NCBI RefSeq assembly: GCF_000346505.1
Contig: NZ_ANOH01000090.1
Location: 1 to 32,892 of the forward strand
Length of the DNA: 32,892 nucleotides
Direction of reading: 5' to 3'
Origin: Aporhodopirellula sallentina SM41
GTDB taxonomy: Bacteria; Planctomycetota; Planctomycetia; Pirellulales; Pirellulaceae
A program made the position numbers and the translations under genes. A model generated the notes under the pieces. It saw only the letters and a program-made list of their open reading frames with translations, was not told where the DNA came from and made no database searches. Below are positions 7,853 through 16,764 of this stretch, in pieces. The stretch's first letter is position 1. Each line of letters opens with the position of its first letter.

Positions 7853-9775
7853 TCACACGTCGATTTCGCTGGCGTCTTCGGCGCGTTCCATGATGAAGCG
7901 GAATCGTGCCGAGGCGTCGCGGCCCATCAGGTCGCTGATCGCTCGGTCGGTCTCGATGTGATCGTCAATCTCGACTTTCAGAAGACGTCGTTTGCTCGGG
8001 TCGAGCGTCGTTTTCCAAAGCACCTTCGGATCCATCTCGCCGAGACCTTTAAAGCGGGTGATCTTGGGTTCGGATCGACCGCCGTGCTCGCTGACGATCT
8101 CATCGCGGGCCTGTTCGTCGGCGGCCCAGTAGGTTTCTTTGCCGATGTCGACTCGGTACAACGGCGGCACGGCGATGAACAGTTTTCCTTCGGCGATCAA
8201 CGCCGACATGTGACGATAGAAGAACGTCAGCAACAACGTCGTGATGTGGTGACCGTCCGAGTCCGCATCGGCGAGCAGGATGATTCGGTCGTAACGCAAA
8301 TCGGCGAGGTTCACGTTCGGCCCGATACCGCAACCGAGCGTCGCGATCATGTCCTGAATTTCTTTGTTGTCGAGAATCTTCTTCAACGTTGCCGACTCGG
8401 TGTTGAGCACCTTTCCGCGGAGCGGCAGGATGGCCTGATAGTTCCGGTCGCGGCCCTGTTTGGCACTCCCACCTGCAGAGTCACCTTCGACGATGAACAG
8501 TTCCGAGCGGCCTTTGCCGCCCGATACGCAGTCGCCGAGTTTGCTCGGCAGCATGACGCGTTTGGATCCGCCTTTCCGCGAGACCGCTTCGCTCGCCGCA
8601 CGCGATGCCGCCCGAGCACGCGCCGCTGCGATCACGCGAGCGATGATTCCGTCGGCAATGCTCGGGTTGTTGTTGAGCCATTGTTCCATCGCACCACGGA
8701 CGTTCGATTCGACGACGCCGTGGGCTTCCGGGTTGTTGAGCCGGTCTTTGGTCTGGCCCTGGAATTGAGGTTCGGCGATGAAGATTGAAACGATCGCGAT
8801 CAACCCTTCGCGGATGTCTTCGTGGGTGATTTTGACCCCGCGAGGCGTCAGGTCGTGCGTATCGATGTAGTTACGGACCGCTTTGACGAGACCGCCGCGG
8901 AAACCATTTTCGTGCGAACCACCGTTGCCGGTCGGAATCCCGTTAACATACGAGCGGACGTGTTCGTCGGTCGATTCGGTCCACTGCAAGGACACCTCGA
9001 GCCGTTCGTTCTCGTCGACGCGGTAGGTAAACGGGGCTTCGTGGATCGTGCGAGCCCCGCGTTCTTTGATGACTTTCGCGAGGTAATCAACGATCCCGTT
9101 TTCGTGCAGATAGGTGACCTTCGTACCGGCAACTTCATCGATGTAATTGACCTTCACACCGCGGTGCAGGAACGAAGCGGTTTCGAGGCGGGCTACGATC
9201 GTCTCGCTGTTGAAAGTCGTTTTGGGGAAGATCGTCGGGTCGGGTTTGAACGTGATGGTTGTCCCCGTTCCACGGACGGCGCCTTTCAGTTTCTGCAAAC
9301 GTGAGGTCGCAACGCCCTTGGAAAATGTCATCCGGTACTGGGCACCGCCGCGTTTAACGACAGCGGTCAGTTCTTTGGAGAGTGCGTTGACGACCGATGC
9401 CCCCACGCCGTGCAAACCGCCGGAGGTTTTGTAGTTGGCCCCTTCGAATTTCCCGCCCGCGTGCAGAACAGTCAGCACCATTTCGAGAGCGGGCTTTTTC
9501 GTTTTCGGGTGTTTGTCGACCGGGATGCCGCGACCGTTGTCACTCACGGTGATCGTTTGACCGTCCTTATGCAGCGTCACTGTGATTTCGGACGCGTGCC
9601 CGTTCATCGCTTCGTCGACCGAGTTGTCGACGATTTCCCAGATCAGGTGATGCAGCCCCGCCGAGTTGACACCGCCGATGTACATCCCGGGACGCTTGCG
9701 AACGGGATCGAGTCCCTCGAGTGCGACGATGTCTTTAGCGTTGTACTGTGCGGCAGGTTTGGTAGCGGTGGACAT
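7853..9775 (-). CDS. Type IIA DNA topoisomerase subunit B (ParE/GyrB)
   Basis: This 640-residue ATPase subunit powers strand passage by a type IIA topoisomerase in the cytoplasm. The GHKL ATP site is visible as IWEIVDNSVDEA (Glu47, Asn51), DNGRGIP and the glycine lid SGGLHGVGASVVNALS. The TOPRIM domain begins VEGDSAGGSAKQGRDR (Glu430) and has LADADSDG (Asp503, Asp505, Asp507). The C-terminal PKITRFKGLGEMDP block ends the family core. DADSDG and ILPLRGKVLNTE resemble ParE more than GyrB, which usually has DADVDG. The partner subunit lies 89 bases upstream on the same strand, so the two form an operon. Length is typical of both ParE and the short form of GyrB. I prefer ParE, but an annotation as GyrB would be understandable. 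Confidence 0.93.
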   Translation of the reverse strand: MSTATKPAAQYNAKDIVALEGLDPVRKRPGMYIGGVNSAGLHHLIWEIVDNSVDEAMNGHASEITVTLHKDGQTITVSDNGRGIPVDKHPKTKKPALEMVLTVLHAGGKFEGANYKTSGGLHGVGASVVNALSKELTAVVKRGGAQYRMTFSKGVATSRLQKLKGAVRGTGTTITFKPDPTIFPKTTFNSETIVARLETASFLHRGVKVNYIDEVAGTKVTYLHENGIVDYLAKVIKERGARTIHEAPFTYRVDENERLEVSLQWTESTDEHVRSYVNGIPTGNGGSHENGFRGGLVKAVRNYIDTHDLTPRGVKITHEDIREGLIAIVSIFIAEPQFQGQTKDRLNNPEAHGVVESNVRGAMEQWLNNNPSIADGIIARVIAAARARAASRAASEAVSRKGGSKRVMLPSKLGDCVSGGKGRSELFIVEGDSAGGSAKQGRDRNYQAILPLRGKVLNTESATLKKILDNKEIQDMIATLGCGIGPNVNLADLRYDRIILLADADSDGHHITTLLLTFFYRHMSALIAEGKLFIAVPPLYRVDIGKETYWAADEQARDEIVSEHGGRSEPKITRFKGLGEMDPKVLWKTTLDPSKRRLLKVEIDDHIETDRAISDLMGRDASARFRFIMERAEDASEIDV

Positions 9776-9864
9776 GAATAATTTTGATTAGCGTGAAGCA
9801 ATTTCGGATGGGGAGCGGAGTCGTGTCTGGGCCGGCTAGCGGGACGACGCACCGGCCGGCAAAC

Positions 9865-12315
9865 CTACTCTTCGAAATTCTTAGGCGGTTCGATCGGGGC
9901 GTCGACGATCTCGGCGATCTTGCCGTTCTTCTGCAATTCGATACCGCGCCCGCCTCGTGAAGTCGTGCGGTACTTGGCCGTCGAGATCGTCTTCTTGGCA
10001 CCGCGGTTGGTAACGACGGTCAACAGGTCACGATCACCGGTGGAAGGTTTGAAGCCGAGCAAGCGATCGCTCGCGGCGAGCTTCATCAACAGCACACCTT
10101 TCCCTGCACCGGAGAGATAGTTGATCTCGTCGACCGGACAGACCATCGCACGGGCATCGGCGGAAACAGCGAGCACGGTTTCGGTACCGTGGATCGCCAT
10201 CACGTCGATGATCGAGGCACCGGCCTTCACGCGAGCAAACCGGCGACCGGCACGTGTGGACGGTTCGACGAAGCTCTGCAACCCGAAACGCAGCGAGTAT
10301 CCGTCGCTCGACGCGGCGAGTGCATGCGTCTCGGGATAGTAATCCCCTTTGGGGTCTTCCTCGATGTTTCCGATGATGCGTGGGTCGAGCGACATCGCCG
10401 CAACGATCTTTTCGCCGTCTTTGAATTTGAACAGCTTTTGAATCGGTTCACCGAAACCGGTCGACGCGGGGATGTCTTGCATCCGAGCGGTGTAGCAAAC
10501 GCCGAGCGAACTGAAGAAAGCGATCGTTTCGCGAGTGTTGCCGGCGACGCACGCGAGGATCTTATCGCCCTGCCGCAGTCGACTCTTGGACGGATCGGCA
10601 ATCAGTTTTTGCCGTTTGACCCATCCGTCAACTGTGATCAAGACGTGGCAGTTTTCGGCGACGATGAAGTCTTCTTCGGTGTACTCGACTTCCTCCGTCG
10701 GCACCATGATCTTGCTGCGTCGTCGGGCATCCTTGTCACTTCCGTAGTCGTTGACCAACTGCGTCAGTTCATCGCGAACGATGTTCCATCGTCCCGAGGA
10801 CGCGAAGTCTTCGTGGTCGTCGGCGAGCAGTTTTTCGATCTCGCGGACCCGTTTGCGTTTCGCTTTGAGTTCATCGAGGATCAAGTTGATTTCCAACCGG
10901 GCGAGACGATACAGCTTCAACTCGAGGATCGCGTCCGTTTGCTCGGCATCGAGTCCGCCTTTGGCCGCGGGAAACCGCTTCATGATCTTGGCGGCCGCGT
11001 CGGCTTTGCCTTCACTCGAGCGAATGATTTTGATGATCGTGTCGAGCGCATCAAAGATCAACGCGAGACCATCGAGAATGTGAATCCGTTTGAGCAGCGA
11101 ATTCAGTTCGTTGGTCAGTCGTGCGGTTAAAACGTCAAAGCGGAATTTGAGGAAGTACCACAGGATCTCTTTGAGCGAGAGACGTCGTGGCGAACCGACC
11201 TCGGGGTTTTCCGTCGGCGTCAGGCACGTCAGGTTGACGTTGAAGTTGGTCTGCAGCGGAGTGTGCTTGTAGAGAAACGCGAGCACCTTTTCCGGGTCCG
11301 CGTTTTTCTTCAGCAACAGATCGACACGGATGTCTTCGCTCGAAAGGTCGCGGACCTCTTCGACCAAAGGCAGCTTGTTCGCATAGACCAACTCGGTGAT
11401 CCGTTCGACCATCGTGGCTTTGTTGACCCCGAACGGGATTTCGGTGATCCGCAGGATGTCACCGCTCTTGGTCGACTCGGCGACTTCGCCGACGCCCCGC
11501 AGTTTGATCGTACCGGTTCCGGTCGCGTAGATCTCGCGCAGTTCTTCCTTCGTGTTGACGATCTGACCTCCGGTGGGAAAGTCCGGACCGTGGATCGCAT
11601 CACCGGCGACGAGTTGGTAATCCTTGATCTCGGGGTCACGCAACAGTTTCAACAGAGCGTTGCAGACTTCCTTCAAATTGTGAGGCGGGATGTTCGTCGC
11701 CATCCCGACCGCGATCCCGGTCGCCCCGTTGACCAACATGTTGGGAACGCGCGACGGCAGCACGACGGGTTCTTCGCGGGTGCCGTCGTAACTCGGTTTG
11801 AACGCGACCGTCCGCGTCGACAAATCCCTGAGGACCTCCGACGCGATCGGCATCATTCGGCATTCGGTGTACCGCATCGCCGCAGCGTTGTCGCCGTCGA
11901 TACTGCCAAAGTTGCCGCTGCCGTCGATCATCGGCATCCGCAGCGAGAACGACTGGCTCATCCGCACGAGTGCTTCGTAGATCGAGCTGTCGCCGTGCGG
12001 GTGATAGTTACCCATCACGTCCCCGACGACCTTCGCACACTTGCGGTGTTTCGCGGTCGAGTCGAGCCGCTGCTGGAACATCGTGTAGAGGATCCGTCGC
12101 TGGACCGGTTTGAGCCCGTCGCGGACGTCCGGGAGTGCCCGGGAGGTGATCACCGAGAGCGAATAATTCAGATAGCGGTCTTGGGCGGCCATCCGCAGCG
12201 GGATGTTTTCGATGTCATTAAACAGCGATTCGTCCGGAATCGCGCTCTGGGCTTTGCTCTTGCTGTTTTTGGATCTGCCGCGAGATGAGGAAGAGGAAGA
12301 ACGCCGTTTTGCCAC
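9865..12315 (-). CDS. Type IIA DNA topoisomerase subunit A (ParC/GyrA)
   Basis: This 816-residue subunit breaks and rejoins DNA. The start is a GTG at 12315. The first 25 residues are a Ser/Arg/Lys-rich tail that is probably unstructured. The winged-helix region contains HPHGDSSIYEALVRM, in which Ser110 and Glu114 correspond to the quinolone-resistance positions. Catalytic Tyr149 lies in AAAMRYTECRM. A coiled-coil and exit-gate region follows, and then a C-terminal beta-pinwheel from about residue 530. No clear GyrA box (QRRGGKG) is present; the nearest match is TTSRGGRG close to the C-terminus. Glu at the second quinolone position and the degenerate box suggest topoisomerase IV (ParC) rather than gyrase. 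It is first in an operon with the B subunit. Confidence 0.93.
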   Translation of the reverse strand: MAKRRSSSSSSRGRSKNSKSKAQSAIPDESLFNDIENIPLRMAAQDRYLNYSLSVITSRALPDVRDGLKPVQRRILYTMFQQRLDSTAKHRKCAKVVGDVMGNYHPHGDSSIYEALVRMSQSFSLRMPMIDGSGNFGSIDGDNAAAMRYTECRMMPIASEVLRDLSTRTVAFKPSYDGTREEPVVLPSRVPNMLVNGATGIAVGMATNIPPHNLKEVCNALLKLLRDPEIKDYQLVAGDAIHGPDFPTGGQIVNTKEELREIYATGTGTIKLRGVGEVAESTKSGDILRITEIPFGVNKATMVERITELVYANKLPLVEEVRDLSSEDIRVDLLLKKNADPEKVLAFLYKHTPLQTNFNVNLTCLTPTENPEVGSPRRLSLKEILWYFLKFRFDVLTARLTNELNSLLKRIHILDGLALIFDALDTIIKIIRSSEGKADAAAKIMKRFPAAKGGLDAEQTDAILELKLYRLARLEINLILDELKAKRKRVREIEKLLADDHEDFASSGRWNIVRDELTQLVNDYGSDKDARRRSKIMVPTEEVEYTEEDFIVAENCHVLITVDGWVKRQKLIADPSKSRLRQGDKILACVAGNTRETIAFFSSLGVCYTARMQDIPASTGFGEPIQKLFKFKDGEKIVAAMSLDPRIIGNIEEDPKGDYYPETHALAASSDGYSLRFGLQSFVEPSTRAGRRFARVKAGASIIDVMAIHGTETVLAVSADARAMVCPVDEINYLSGAGKGVLLMKLAASDRLLGFKPSTGDRDLLTVVTNRGAKKTISTAKYRTTSRGGRGIELQKNGKIAEIVDAPIEPPKNFEE

Positions 12316-12536
12316 GCCTGGTGGTCCCTATCGAGTTAGTTTTCGAGAAAAATGCGAGGTTCAGGGGTTATAGCGACCTTCCGGCCGGTAGCGAAACCCT
12401 AACGGTCGAGGAAGATGTTCCGGATTTGTCGAATGCCCCTAAAGTGGCGATCGTCAGGAGGCCAGGCGGTGAATTGATTTTGCGGGGCAGAGGAGGCCGA
12501 AACCATCGGTAGGAATATCTACCCAGGTCGTCGTTC

Positions 12537-12543
12537 AAGGAGG
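12537..12543 (+). promoter_or_regulatory. Strong Shine-Dalgarno site AAGGAGG
   Basis: AAGGAGG sits 9 bases before the ATG at 12553. It is the best Shine-Dalgarno match that I see in the window, where most genes have weak or no site. It fixes the start of the small secreted protein and suggests strong translation. Confidence 0.8.
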
Positions 12544-12552
12544 AACGCGCAC

Positions 12553-13119
12553 ATGAAGCGAACAACCAATCGAGCCGTGGCGACGGCCTCAATCAGCACG
12601 CGACGTTTTCGAAAAGTCTTTCTCACGCTCGCCGCGTCCGCATCGCTGCTGACCGGAGCGTCGTCTGCGATGGCGTTTGGCGGCCACGGTGGCGAGCGGA
12701 TTGTCAGCTCGCAAGTCGTCAGCGACGTCGCTGTCGGTGAAACCTACGAAGGCGGCGAATACGTCGGCGGCGACTGTGCCAGCGGAAATTGCGGCGGCAG
12801 CGGCGGATCCGGTGCGGTGCAAAACCGCGAATACGGCCAACCCGACCTGTTCTACAACTTTTACACCCAGGGCGGAGCCAACTCGGCCAACGCTCAGATG
12901 TACGTGGCACCGGTCCCGACGCCCCCACACGTCGGGCACACGTTCTACACGTACCAACCGTTTTACCCGCACGAGATGCTTTATAAGCATACCGACAAGT
13001 TTCACAACTATTATGACGGGGGTCGGGGAATGAACCGGACGCGAGTTTCGTACTCGTATCCACCGGTCAAAACAGCCGTCAGCAATTTCTACTGGAACGT
13101 GCTTCGGTTGCCCCGATAG
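12553..13119 (+). CDS. Small secreted Gly/Tyr-rich protein of unknown function
   Basis: I do not recognise a family in this 188-residue protein. The basic N-terminus (TRRFRK), a hydrophobic core and an AMA|F boundary near residue 41 form a long signal peptide. The mature part starts Gly/His-rich and has a Cys pair in GGDCASGNCGGSG that could form a disulfide. It then becomes rich in Tyr, Phe, His and Pro (for example HTFYTYQPFYPHEMLY). A perfect Shine-Dalgarno site supports the start. It lies 66 bases upstream of a second small secreted protein of similar aromatic composition, so the two are likely co-expressed. A cell-envelope or extracellular structural role is a guess from composition only. 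Confidence 0.75.
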   Translation: MKRTTNRAVATASISTRRFRKVFLTLAASASLLTGASSAMAFGGHGGERIVSSQVVSDVAVGETYEGGEYVGGDCASGNCGGSGGSGAVQNREYGQPDLFYNFYTQGGANSANAQMYVAPVPTPPHVGHTFYTYQPFYPHEMLYKHTDKFHNYYDGGRGMNRTRVSYSYPPVKTAVSNFYWNVLRLPR

Positions 13120-13185
13120 CTCGCGGTTACGCCCTCATCGCCCCTCGAAACACAGGGAATCCTCTCTTAACGGGGAAACAATGTC

Positions 13186-13569
13186 ATGATTCGAAGAACA
13201 CTCCTCTGTCTCGCCGTGATCGCGGCCGCCTGCTCGTCGTCGGCAACGACGCCGAAGGCGGAAGCCAGCGACATTTACGGGATGACTCACGTTTGGAACC
13301 TAAATTACGCCCAAACGCGTCCCTGGCACGGCAATTACTACTACGCCCCTTACGGCCAGCCCACCGCGTTGGTCGTGCCGCCTACGGTCAGCATGCGGCA
13401 GACATACTCCTGGGGCGTCAGCCAAAACCTGATGTATCCAGTCCACCATCAGTTCGGCCGTAATGCGTCGAGCCCCGGTGCGGCTGCCCCTGGTCAATTC
13501 CAACCGACACCGAATTGGCCCAGCCACACGGACCAATTCGGAATCTACTACGTTCGCGGCCCGTGGTAG
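13186..13569 (+). CDS. Small secreted Tyr/Pro-rich protein of unknown function
   Basis: This 127-residue protein has a signal peptide (MIRRTLLCLAVIAAA) followed by Cys-Ser-Ser. Cleavage could be by signal peptidase I near KAEA|SD; a lipoprotein fate at the Cys is possible, but the lipobox (AAAC) is poor. The mature part contains aromatic stretches such as HGNYYYAPYG and a C-terminal FGIYYVRGPW. GGGGA about 10 bases before the ATG is a plausible ribosome binding site. Composition resembles the protein encoded just upstream. A rho-independent terminator candidate 88 bases downstream would end this two-gene unit. I cannot assign a function. Confidence 0.72.
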   Translation: MIRRTLLCLAVIAAACSSSATTPKAEASDIYGMTHVWNLNYAQTRPWHGNYYYAPYGQPTALVVPPTVSMRQTYSWGVSQNLMYPVHHQFGRNASSPGAAAPGQFQPTPNWPSHTDQFGIYYVRGPW

Positions 13570-13906
13570 GCGTTCCTCTTGCCGATCGCTCGTCGTTTCC
13601 GCTTTTGCGGGTTCGGGCGATCTGGTGACCGAAGCCGCTCAGCCGTCATAACCTTCAAAGTCGTCTTGGGACCGCCATCCCGGGGCGACTTTTTTGCTGC
13701 GCGGTCGGCCGCTACTGTACGTGCGCACTACGTTTCAGTGCAGGTTTGGTATTCCAAAGCGTTTCAATGCAGGAATTCCCAACCAGATTGTCCGTACTCT
13801 ACCGTGCGCAGTCGTTAAACCTGCCGATACACGTAATGTCGACGCACTCAAACCGGTTCGTTTGACAGTTTCACTTCCGAGGTTTCCCGTCCCACCTGGA
13901 CGTATC
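13570..13906. other. Spacer holding a terminator and the fliD upstream region
   Basis: This is a 337-base non-coding stretch. It contains a rho-independent terminator candidate (13657-13695) for the two small secreted genes. An imperfect direct repeat follows: CGTTTCAGTGCAGG at about 13730 and CGTTTCAATGCAGG at about 13759. The open frame of fliD extends back to 13694, but the extra residues do not resemble a FliD N-terminus. I could not identify a flagellar sigma-28 or sigma-54 promoter with confidence. Confidence 0.5.
13657..13695 (+). terminator. Rho-independent terminator candidate
   Basis: AAAGTCG (13657-13663) pairs with CGACTTT (13686-13692). An inner TGGGA/TCCCG pairing extends the stem, and a T-run continues to 13695. 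It lies 88 bases after the second small secreted gene. Confidence 0.75.
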
Positions 13907-16267
13907 ATGGGCCGCATTCAATCATCTATCGGACTCATCACCGGCACCGACATTGTCGGAACAGTCGATCAATTGATGGCCATCAGTGCCCAGCCCCGCG
14001 ACCGTTTGCTCTCCAAAGCCTCGGAACTCGAAGGACAACAGCAGCAAGTCTCCTCATTGACGGCGACGGTCATCGGCGTCCAAATCGCCGGCGACGCGTT
14101 GGGCAGCTCATCGCTGTTCCGCAGCAAAAAAGCGACCTCGTCGAATACCGAGGCCCTGTCGGTCACGACCAACGACAATGCGACCGCGGGCGACTACACC
14201 GTCCGCACGCTGCAAACCGCCGCCACTCACAACATCCAGTCGGCTCAGCGATACGACGCCCAAGATGAAGCACTCGGCCTGACCGGCAGCCTGACGATCC
14301 AACCGAGCGGTTTTGTCGACGACAAAGTCCTGCTCTCAACGCTCAATGACGGGCTCGGTGTCCAAGCAGGCAAGATCCGCCTGACGGACCGATCCGGTGC
14401 CAGCGCCGAAGTCGACCTGACCAACGCTCGCACGATCGACGACGTCCTCGAAGCGATCAACGACTCGGGCGTCGACATCCAAGCCACGACCAGCGACGGG
14501 AAAATCCGGCTGATCGACAAAACCGGCAAAACCGACTCCAACCTGCGCGTCGAACAGCTCGGGTCGGCCGAAACCGCCGCCGACCTCGGTTTGTGGGGAA
14601 TCGACGAAGCCTCCTCCACCGTCGACGGCAAAACGATCGACCTGCCCGAGGGAACCACGTCGCTGCAGGGAGCCTCGCTCTCGCAACTCGGCGGCGGATC
14701 GGGACTCGGCACGCTGACCGATTTCGATATCGAATTGGCCGACGGCTCGACCGCGAATATCGACGTTTCCTCGGCCAACTCACTCGGCGAAGTGATCGAC
14801 GCGATCAACGGCAGCGGTCTCGAACTGATCGCTCGGATCAATGACGCCGGCAACGGTATCCGCCTGCGAGACGTCTCCGGTGGCGGCGGATCGTTCACCG
14901 TCAGCAGTTCCGACGACACCGCGGCGAACCTCGGAATCGACGGGGCCAACGACGACTCGATCATCAACGGCAGTGACTTAAACCTGCAATCGGTCACGCT
15001 CGAAACCGAGCTCGCCGACCTGAACCAAGGTCGCGGCGTCGGCACGGGCAGCTTCACAATCACCGATTCCAACGGCGACACCAGTGCGATCAACATCGAA
15101 GTCGACGAGATCGAAACCGTCGGCGACCTGATCGACAAGATCAACGAACTGAACATCGACGTCACCGCGTCTTTGAACGAAGCCGGTGACGGAATCCAAA
15201 TCGTCGACAACGCAGGCGGTACCGGTTCGCTCTCGGTCAGCGACACCGGTTCGAGCGAAGTGGCGGCCAACCTCGGCATCGCCGGGACCACCGAATCGAG
15301 CTCGCTCGTCGGCAGCGAAGCAACCACGATCGAAATTACCGCCGACGACACGCTCGATTCCATCGTCGAAAAGATCAACGAGTCCGGCCGTTACGCCGAC
15401 GCCTCGGTCATCGCCAACGACGATGGCACTTACTCCCTGCAAATTCGCGCCAACAAAGGCGGCGAAGCCGGTCGGATCGGTATCAACACCACGGACCTCG
15501 ATCTGAACCTGCGAACCGCGTCGCAAGGCCAAGACGCGGTGATCTCGATCGCGAGCGATGGCGGCACAACCCGTTTCCTGAATTCATCCGATGGCGTCTT
15601 CGAAGATTCCATCTCCGGGCTCGACCTGACCGTCAAAGAAGTTTCCAGCACACCGATTCAGGTTTCCGTCGACGACGACCCCAGCACCGCGGTTACGGCG
15701 ATCAACCGGTTCGTCGAACAGTACAACAAACTCGTCGATCAAATCGAAGAGTTCACGTTCTACAACCCGGACAGCCAAGAGGTCGGTTTGCTGTTCGGTT
15801 CGACCGAAACCCTCCGGATTCAAAACGGCTACGGACGTCTGCTCACCAGCAGCCTGTCCGGCGCCGGCGAGATCAAATCGCTCGCGCAGATCGGCGTTCG
15901 GCTCGATGACACCGGGAAGCTCACCGTTGACGAATCCAAACTCACCGACGCGTTGAACACCAACGCGGATGCGGTCGACGAGTTCTTCAATCGCACCAAC
16001 GATGAAGACGAAAACGTCGGCATGGTCGGCCAACTCAGCGACCTGGCGGATCGGTATGCAGGCACCGAAAGCGGCATGCTGATCAATAAATCGCAAACGC
16101 TTTCGACGCAGCTCGAACGGAACGCCGCTAGCGTCGAGTCGATGAACGCTCGGTTGGAATCACAGCGCGAGCAATTGCTCAACCAGTACTACGCGATGGA
16201 AGAAGCCATCGCCAAAATCCAGTCCAACGCTTCCTACGCGTCGGACATCACCTACCTCGGACTCTAA
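13907..16267 (+). CDS. Flagellar hook-associated protein 2 (filament cap), FliD
   Basis: FliD caps the growing flagellar filament and helps flagellin fold at the tip. The start at 13907 (MGRIQSSIGLITGTDIVGTV) gives 786 residues and the typical FliD N-terminus with GLITGTDI and a coiled coil (residues 1-75). The C-terminal FliD domain (about 540-786) ends in a coiled coil with LNQYYAMEEAIAKIQS, as in the family. Between them lie three ~90-100-residue repeats of the flagellin hook IN type (about 141-232, 258-346, 367-459), each ending AADLG or AANLG, and a fourth partial unit (about 474-534). This makes the protein much longer than enteric FliD (about 470). No other flagellar gene is seen nearby, so the gene stands alone. 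Identity is secure; the count of repeats is by eye. Confidence 0.92.
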   Translation: MGRIQSSIGLITGTDIVGTVDQLMAISAQPRDRLLSKASELEGQQQQVSSLTATVIGVQIAGDALGSSSLFRSKKATSSNTEALSVTTNDNATAGDYTVRTLQTAATHNIQSAQRYDAQDEALGLTGSLTIQPSGFVDDKVLLSTLNDGLGVQAGKIRLTDRSGASAEVDLTNARTIDDVLEAINDSGVDIQATTSDGKIRLIDKTGKTDSNLRVEQLGSAETAADLGLWGIDEASSTVDGKTIDLPEGTTSLQGASLSQLGGGSGLGTLTDFDIELADGSTANIDVSSANSLGEVIDAINGSGLELIARINDAGNGIRLRDVSGGGGSFTVSSSDDTAANLGIDGANDDSIINGSDLNLQSVTLETELADLNQGRGVGTGSFTITDSNGDTSAINIEVDEIETVGDLIDKINELNIDVTASLNEAGDGIQIVDNAGGTGSLSVSDTGSSEVAANLGIAGTTESSSLVGSEATTIEITADDTLDSIVEKINESGRYADASVIANDDGTYSLQIRANKGGEAGRIGINTTDLDLNLRTASQGQDAVISIASDGGTTRFLNSSDGVFEDSISGLDLTVKEVSSTPIQVSVDDDPSTAVTAINRFVEQYNKLVDQIEEFTFYNPDSQEVGLLFGSTETLRIQNGYGRLLTSSLSGAGEIKSLAQIGVRLDDTGKLTVDESKLTDALNTNADAVDEFFNRTNDEDENVGMVGQLSDLADRYAGTESGMLINKSQTLSTQLERNAASVESMNARLESQREQLLNQYYAMEEAIAKIQSNASYASDITYLGL

Positions 16268-16338
16268 GCGGTTCCCAAACCGTAACTGGATTCACCCAGA
16301 ATTCAGCCCACGCGCCGCACAACACGCGGCGTCGCCCC

Positions 16339-16362
16339 AGCCGAGATTTGGCAACATCGGCG
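16339..16362. repeat. Short dispersed hairpin repeat, copy 2
   Basis: AGCCGAGATTTGGCAACATC lies between GCCGA and TCGGC arms that pair as a short hairpin. The core resembles that at 5-31, with a few substitutions, so the two are likely members of one intergenic repeat family. Confidence 0.45.
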
Positions 16363-16745
16363 GGGTTGTTGGAACGGTGTGAATAACGCGTTCGCTCTCA
16401 AAACGCTGAACGTTCCTTCTTTATTAACACGGCTAATACAACGGTTCACGCAACGCATCCGTATTCTCTTTCGTGATGCCAGCGAACACTTGTTCCTCGT
16501 TGCTCAATTCTGATGCAACGGATGCCTGTCGTTCGTGCAACCGATCGCGGCGAGTAGAAATGTTCGCATGCACATTTGGTTGCCCCCACGCGTCAACGCG
16601 TAAGATGCGCCTCCTCCTCACTGTCGACATAACCGTCGCAAACCACTCGGCATCGTGAATCCATCCGCCCCAAAGTGTGCGTGAGTATCCGATGCGCGTC
16701 GCCGACGCACACCAGCACACTTTTTGGAATGCGTTGTGCTTTTCC

Positions 16746-16764
16746 GGCTGTCCTGCATACAGCC
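16746..16764. promoter_or_regulatory. Operator-like inverted repeat upstream of the redox cluster
   Basis: GGCTGT-N7-ACAGCC is an exact 6-base dyad with 13-base centre-to-centre spacing, about 70 bases before the start of the FAD/BFD/haem-b gene. It is the size of a dimeric regulator's site. No regulator gene is adjacent, so the binding protein is unknown. Confidence 0.4.

Noticed and set aside
10189-11130. 313-codon frame antisense to the topoisomerase A subunit
   Set aside because: It is a codon-bias shadow; the opposite strand has a complete, conserved enzyme.
12285-12512. Short plus-strand frame between subunit A of the topoisomerase and the secreted protein
   Set aside because: It overlaps the topoisomerase start on the other strand and has no signature; the region is better read as a divergent promoter.
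14245-15378. 377-codon Ser/Pro-rich frame antisense to fliD
   Set aside because: Its low complexity mirrors the repeats of fliD on the other strand.
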